DNA from: JBGFRR01 sp041695045
GTDB lineage: Bacteria; Bacteroidota; Ignavibacteria; UBA10030
Assembly: GCA_041695045.1 (NCBI GenBank)
Contig: JBGFRR010000159.1
Coordinates: forward strand, 1-34,004
Length of the DNA stretch: 34,004 bases
Direction: 5' to 3'
Both the position numbers and the translations under genes were made by a program. Below the pieces are notes generated by a model. That model was not told the DNA's origin. It saw only the letters and a program-made list of their open reading frames with translations, and searched no databases. Shown piece by piece: positions 32,910 to 34,004 of this stretch; positions within the stretch are counted from its first letter, which is position 1, and every line of letters begins with the position of its first letter.

Positions 32910-32918
32910 GGGGGGGGG
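32910..32918. other. nine-G homopolymer at the frameshift
   Basis: Nine consecutive Gs sit exactly where the reading frame changes. Eight Gs would restore the full-length product. Confidence 0.85.
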
Positions 32919-33205
32919 CGGCGTGTGGAGGCGACCGCTGTCTGATATGATCACATCGGTGGAAGTGGTCTCTGCAAATGTGCCGGCGCATTTCAGTCTC
33001 AGCCAGAACTATCCCAACCCATTTAATCCAACCACAACTATTGCATTTGGTCTTCCATCACAATCATTCGTTTCACTGAAAGTCTTTGATGCGCTGGGAA
33101 GAGAAGTTGCGACTTTGGTCTCCCAGGAATTATCTGCCGGCACCTACGCGCAGCACTGGAACGCTGAAAGCTTGCCCAGCGGAGTGTATTTCTACCGTAT
33201 GTCCG

Positions 33206-33225
33206 CCCGCCCGATTTCCGGCGGG
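33206..33225. repeat. palindrome inserted in the T9SS sorting domain
   Basis: CCCGCC pairs with GGCGGG around an 8-base loop. It encodes the RPISGGE segment, which interrupts the usual junction between the YFYR strand and AGSFIETRKL of the sorting domain. Confidence 0.6.
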
Positions 33226-33297
33226 GAAGCCGGCTCATTTATCGAAACAAGGAAACTCATTCTCAGCAAGTAGCGGGCAACTGCAGCCCTGTGATCG

Positions 33298-33365
33298 CCG
33301 TTCCCACGCGGGAGCGTGGGAACGAGTTAAAGGCCCATAGTTGTGAGGGAGTTGCACTCCCGAAC
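33298..33365. repeat. REP-like hairpins upstream of the RAYT gene
   Basis: The 34-bp hairpin module at 33298-33331 (stem GTTCCCACGC with GCGTGGGAAC, loop included in the repeat) and the 25-bp module at 33341-33365 match 18761-18794 and 18689-18713 exactly. They lie 52 bases or more before the transposase ATG. Confidence 0.85.
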
Positions 33366-33378
33366 TACATAGGAGTGC

Positions 33379-33400
33379 TGTCGGGACTTACGTCCCGACA
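33379..33400. repeat. hairpin at the 5' flank of the RAYT gene
   Basis: TGTCGGGACTTACGTCCCGACA is a near-perfect palindrome with an 8-bp stem, ending 16 bases before the transposase start. A related hairpin closes the 3' flank at 33974-33995. Confidence 0.75.
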
Positions 33401-33416
33401 GATAAAAGCGCAATCA

Positions 33417-33992
33417 ATGGGAAGACGCGGTCGATCTGTTTTCGGTAAGCAAGGGTTTGTCTTTTTCGTCACCACCACGGTGATGAATTTCGATAAGGTC
33501 TTTGCTGGTGCCGAAGCATGTTATCATATACTGCTCGAATCGCTCAAACATCAGCTGACAGAACACCGGGCAACGCTTGTTGCTTATGTCTTTATGCCTA
33601 GCCACATTCACTTAATCGTTGCCATGCCCGAGGGCGAAGACCTTTCTGCTTTCATGAGGGACTTTAAGAAGTTTACATCGACAAAAACTCGGCAACAATT
33701 GGAAAATGACCGTCAGACGTTCTGGGTCGATCGTCTGAGAAAAAACACGGCGGGGAAGAAGAATCAAATCTTCAAGCTGTGGATGGACCGCTTTGATGAC
33801 GTGGTGATAGAAACAGAAGAAGTCTTGCGTGTGAAGATTGACTATATCCACCAGAATCCGGTCAAAGCGGGATTGGTAGAGAGGGCAGAGGAGTGGAAGT
33901 TTTCAAGTGCTCGCAACTATTTGTACGACGATCATAGTCTCATTGAAGTAGCAACGGATTGGGCGTTTGATGTGTCAGGACGAAAGTCCTGA
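33417..33992 (+). CDS. REP-associated tyrosine transposase (RAYT, Y1/HUH)
   Basis: The 191-residue protein is a single-domain Y1 (IS200/IS605-like) transposase of the RAYT type. The HUH metal motif is visible in MPSHIHLIVAM, and the catalytic tyrosine is in KIDYIHQNPVKAGL. FWVDRLRKN and VAYVFMPSHIH are common in the family. It uses single-stranded DNA hairpins as substrates. The gene is flanked by hairpin repeats on both sides, matching elements elsewhere in the window. There is no accessory tnpB. Stop codon lies inside the 3' hairpin region. It is probably functional, since the frame is intact. Confidence 0.9.
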   Translation: MGRRGRSVFGKQGFVFFVTTTVMNFDKVFAGAEACYHILLESLKHQLTEHRATLVAYVFMPSHIHLIVAMPEGEDLSAFMRDFKKFTSTKTRQQLENDRQTFWVDRLRKNTAGKKNQIFKLWMDRFDDVVIETEEVLRVKIDYIHQNPVKAGLVERAEEWKFSSARNYLYDDHSLIEVATDWAFDVSGRKS

Positions 33993-33995
33993 CAC
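33974..33995. repeat. hairpin at the 3' flank of the RAYT gene
   Basis: TGTCAGGACGAAAGTCCTGACA is a palindrome with the same loop position and outer bases as the 5' hairpin at 33379-33400. It overlaps the end of the transposase gene. Confidence 0.7.
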
Positions 33996-34004
33996 CACAA
34001 AAAA

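Larger units (their letters stand above)
32625..33273 (+). pseudogene. frameshifted T9SS-sorted propeller-repeat protein
   Basis: A signal peptide (MKTTRRIFWVVLWATAN... to LLAQW) is followed by two propeller-type repeats, each ending near LFAGT. The frame then stops at 32945. The other frame continues with GGVWRRPLSDMITS and a full T9SS C-terminal sorting domain containing QNYPNPFNPTTTI and ending ETRKLILSK at 33273. Both halves belong to one gene family: removing one G from the nine-G run at 32910-32918 restores a single 215-residue protein. Two CCGCC/GGCGG palindromes are inserted inside the coding region (about 32864 and 33206). The product would be an outer-surface or secreted protein. 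It could be a real pseudogene, a phase-variable gene, or a sequencing error in the homopolymer. Confidence 0.8.

Overview
The window is a chromosomal segment, moderately GC-rich, from a bacterium of the Bacteroidota/Chlorobi superphylum, most likely an Ignavibacteria- or Kapabacteria-like lineage. The best pointer is the broken secreted gene at 32625-33273. It ends in a type IX secretion (T9SS) sorting domain with the motif QNYPNPFNP and carries two ligand-free propeller-type repeats, a combination common in that group. The aerobic haem enzymes HemF and HemY and two oxygen-dependent aromatic-ring enzymes point to an organism that uses oxygen. The species cannot be named from the sequence alone.

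Left third (278-9461, all on the minus strand): a 4-hydroxyphenylacetate (homoprotocatechuate) catabolic cluster. It holds hpaD, hpaC, hpaB and hpaE, then hpaG, an alpha/beta hydrolase, a DapA-family lyase/aldolase and a Glu/Leu/Phe/Val-type dehydrogenase. HpaBC hydroxylates 4-hydroxyphenylacetate, HpaD opens the ring, HpaE oxidises the semialdehyde, and HpaG isomerises and decarboxylates. No hpaF, hpaH or classical hpaI is present, and the DapA-family protein is a candidate for the final aldolase step. The hpaEBCD block is bracketed by two perfect 113-bp direct repeats (69-181 and 5165-5277). Divergent from this cluster are a diaminopropionate-ammonia-lyase-like PLP enzyme and a secreted two-PDZ protein, which end at a strong intrinsic hairpin (12095-12119).

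Middle third (12140-24103, minus strand): an almost complete haem pathway in compact order. It runs hemX-like, hemA, hemC, hemD, hemE, then an S9 peptidase, hemF, hemH, hemY and a small secreted unknown. Many junctions overlap or lie within a few bases. hemL and hemB are not in the window. A 362-bp gap between hemE and the peptidase is filled with REP-like hairpins.

Right third (24146-34004): an M20 dipeptidase, a cyclic-nucleotide-binding/DUF1003 membrane protein coupled to a cobalamin adenosyltransferase, then a distinct A/T-richer cassette (27506-30575). The cassette encodes a DNA methyltransferase fused to a degenerate staphylococcal-nuclease-like domain, a PUA/EVE-like plus NucS-like nuclease, and an MjaI-family restriction enzyme. 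This restriction cluster is the most unusual system in the window; CTAG, the specificity expected for the MjaI family, is very rare across the 34 kb. It is followed by an unknown gene, a CBS-pair protein with a good sigma70-like promoter, the frameshifted T9SS gene, and a REP-associated tyrosine transposase (RAYT) flanked by its presumed REP hairpins. Copies of those hairpins lie at 18689-18794.

Short palindromes of the form CCGCC-NNN-GGCGG recur through the window. Two of them appear to be inserted inside the reading frame of the T9SS gene. No tRNA, rRNA or CRISPR array was seen.
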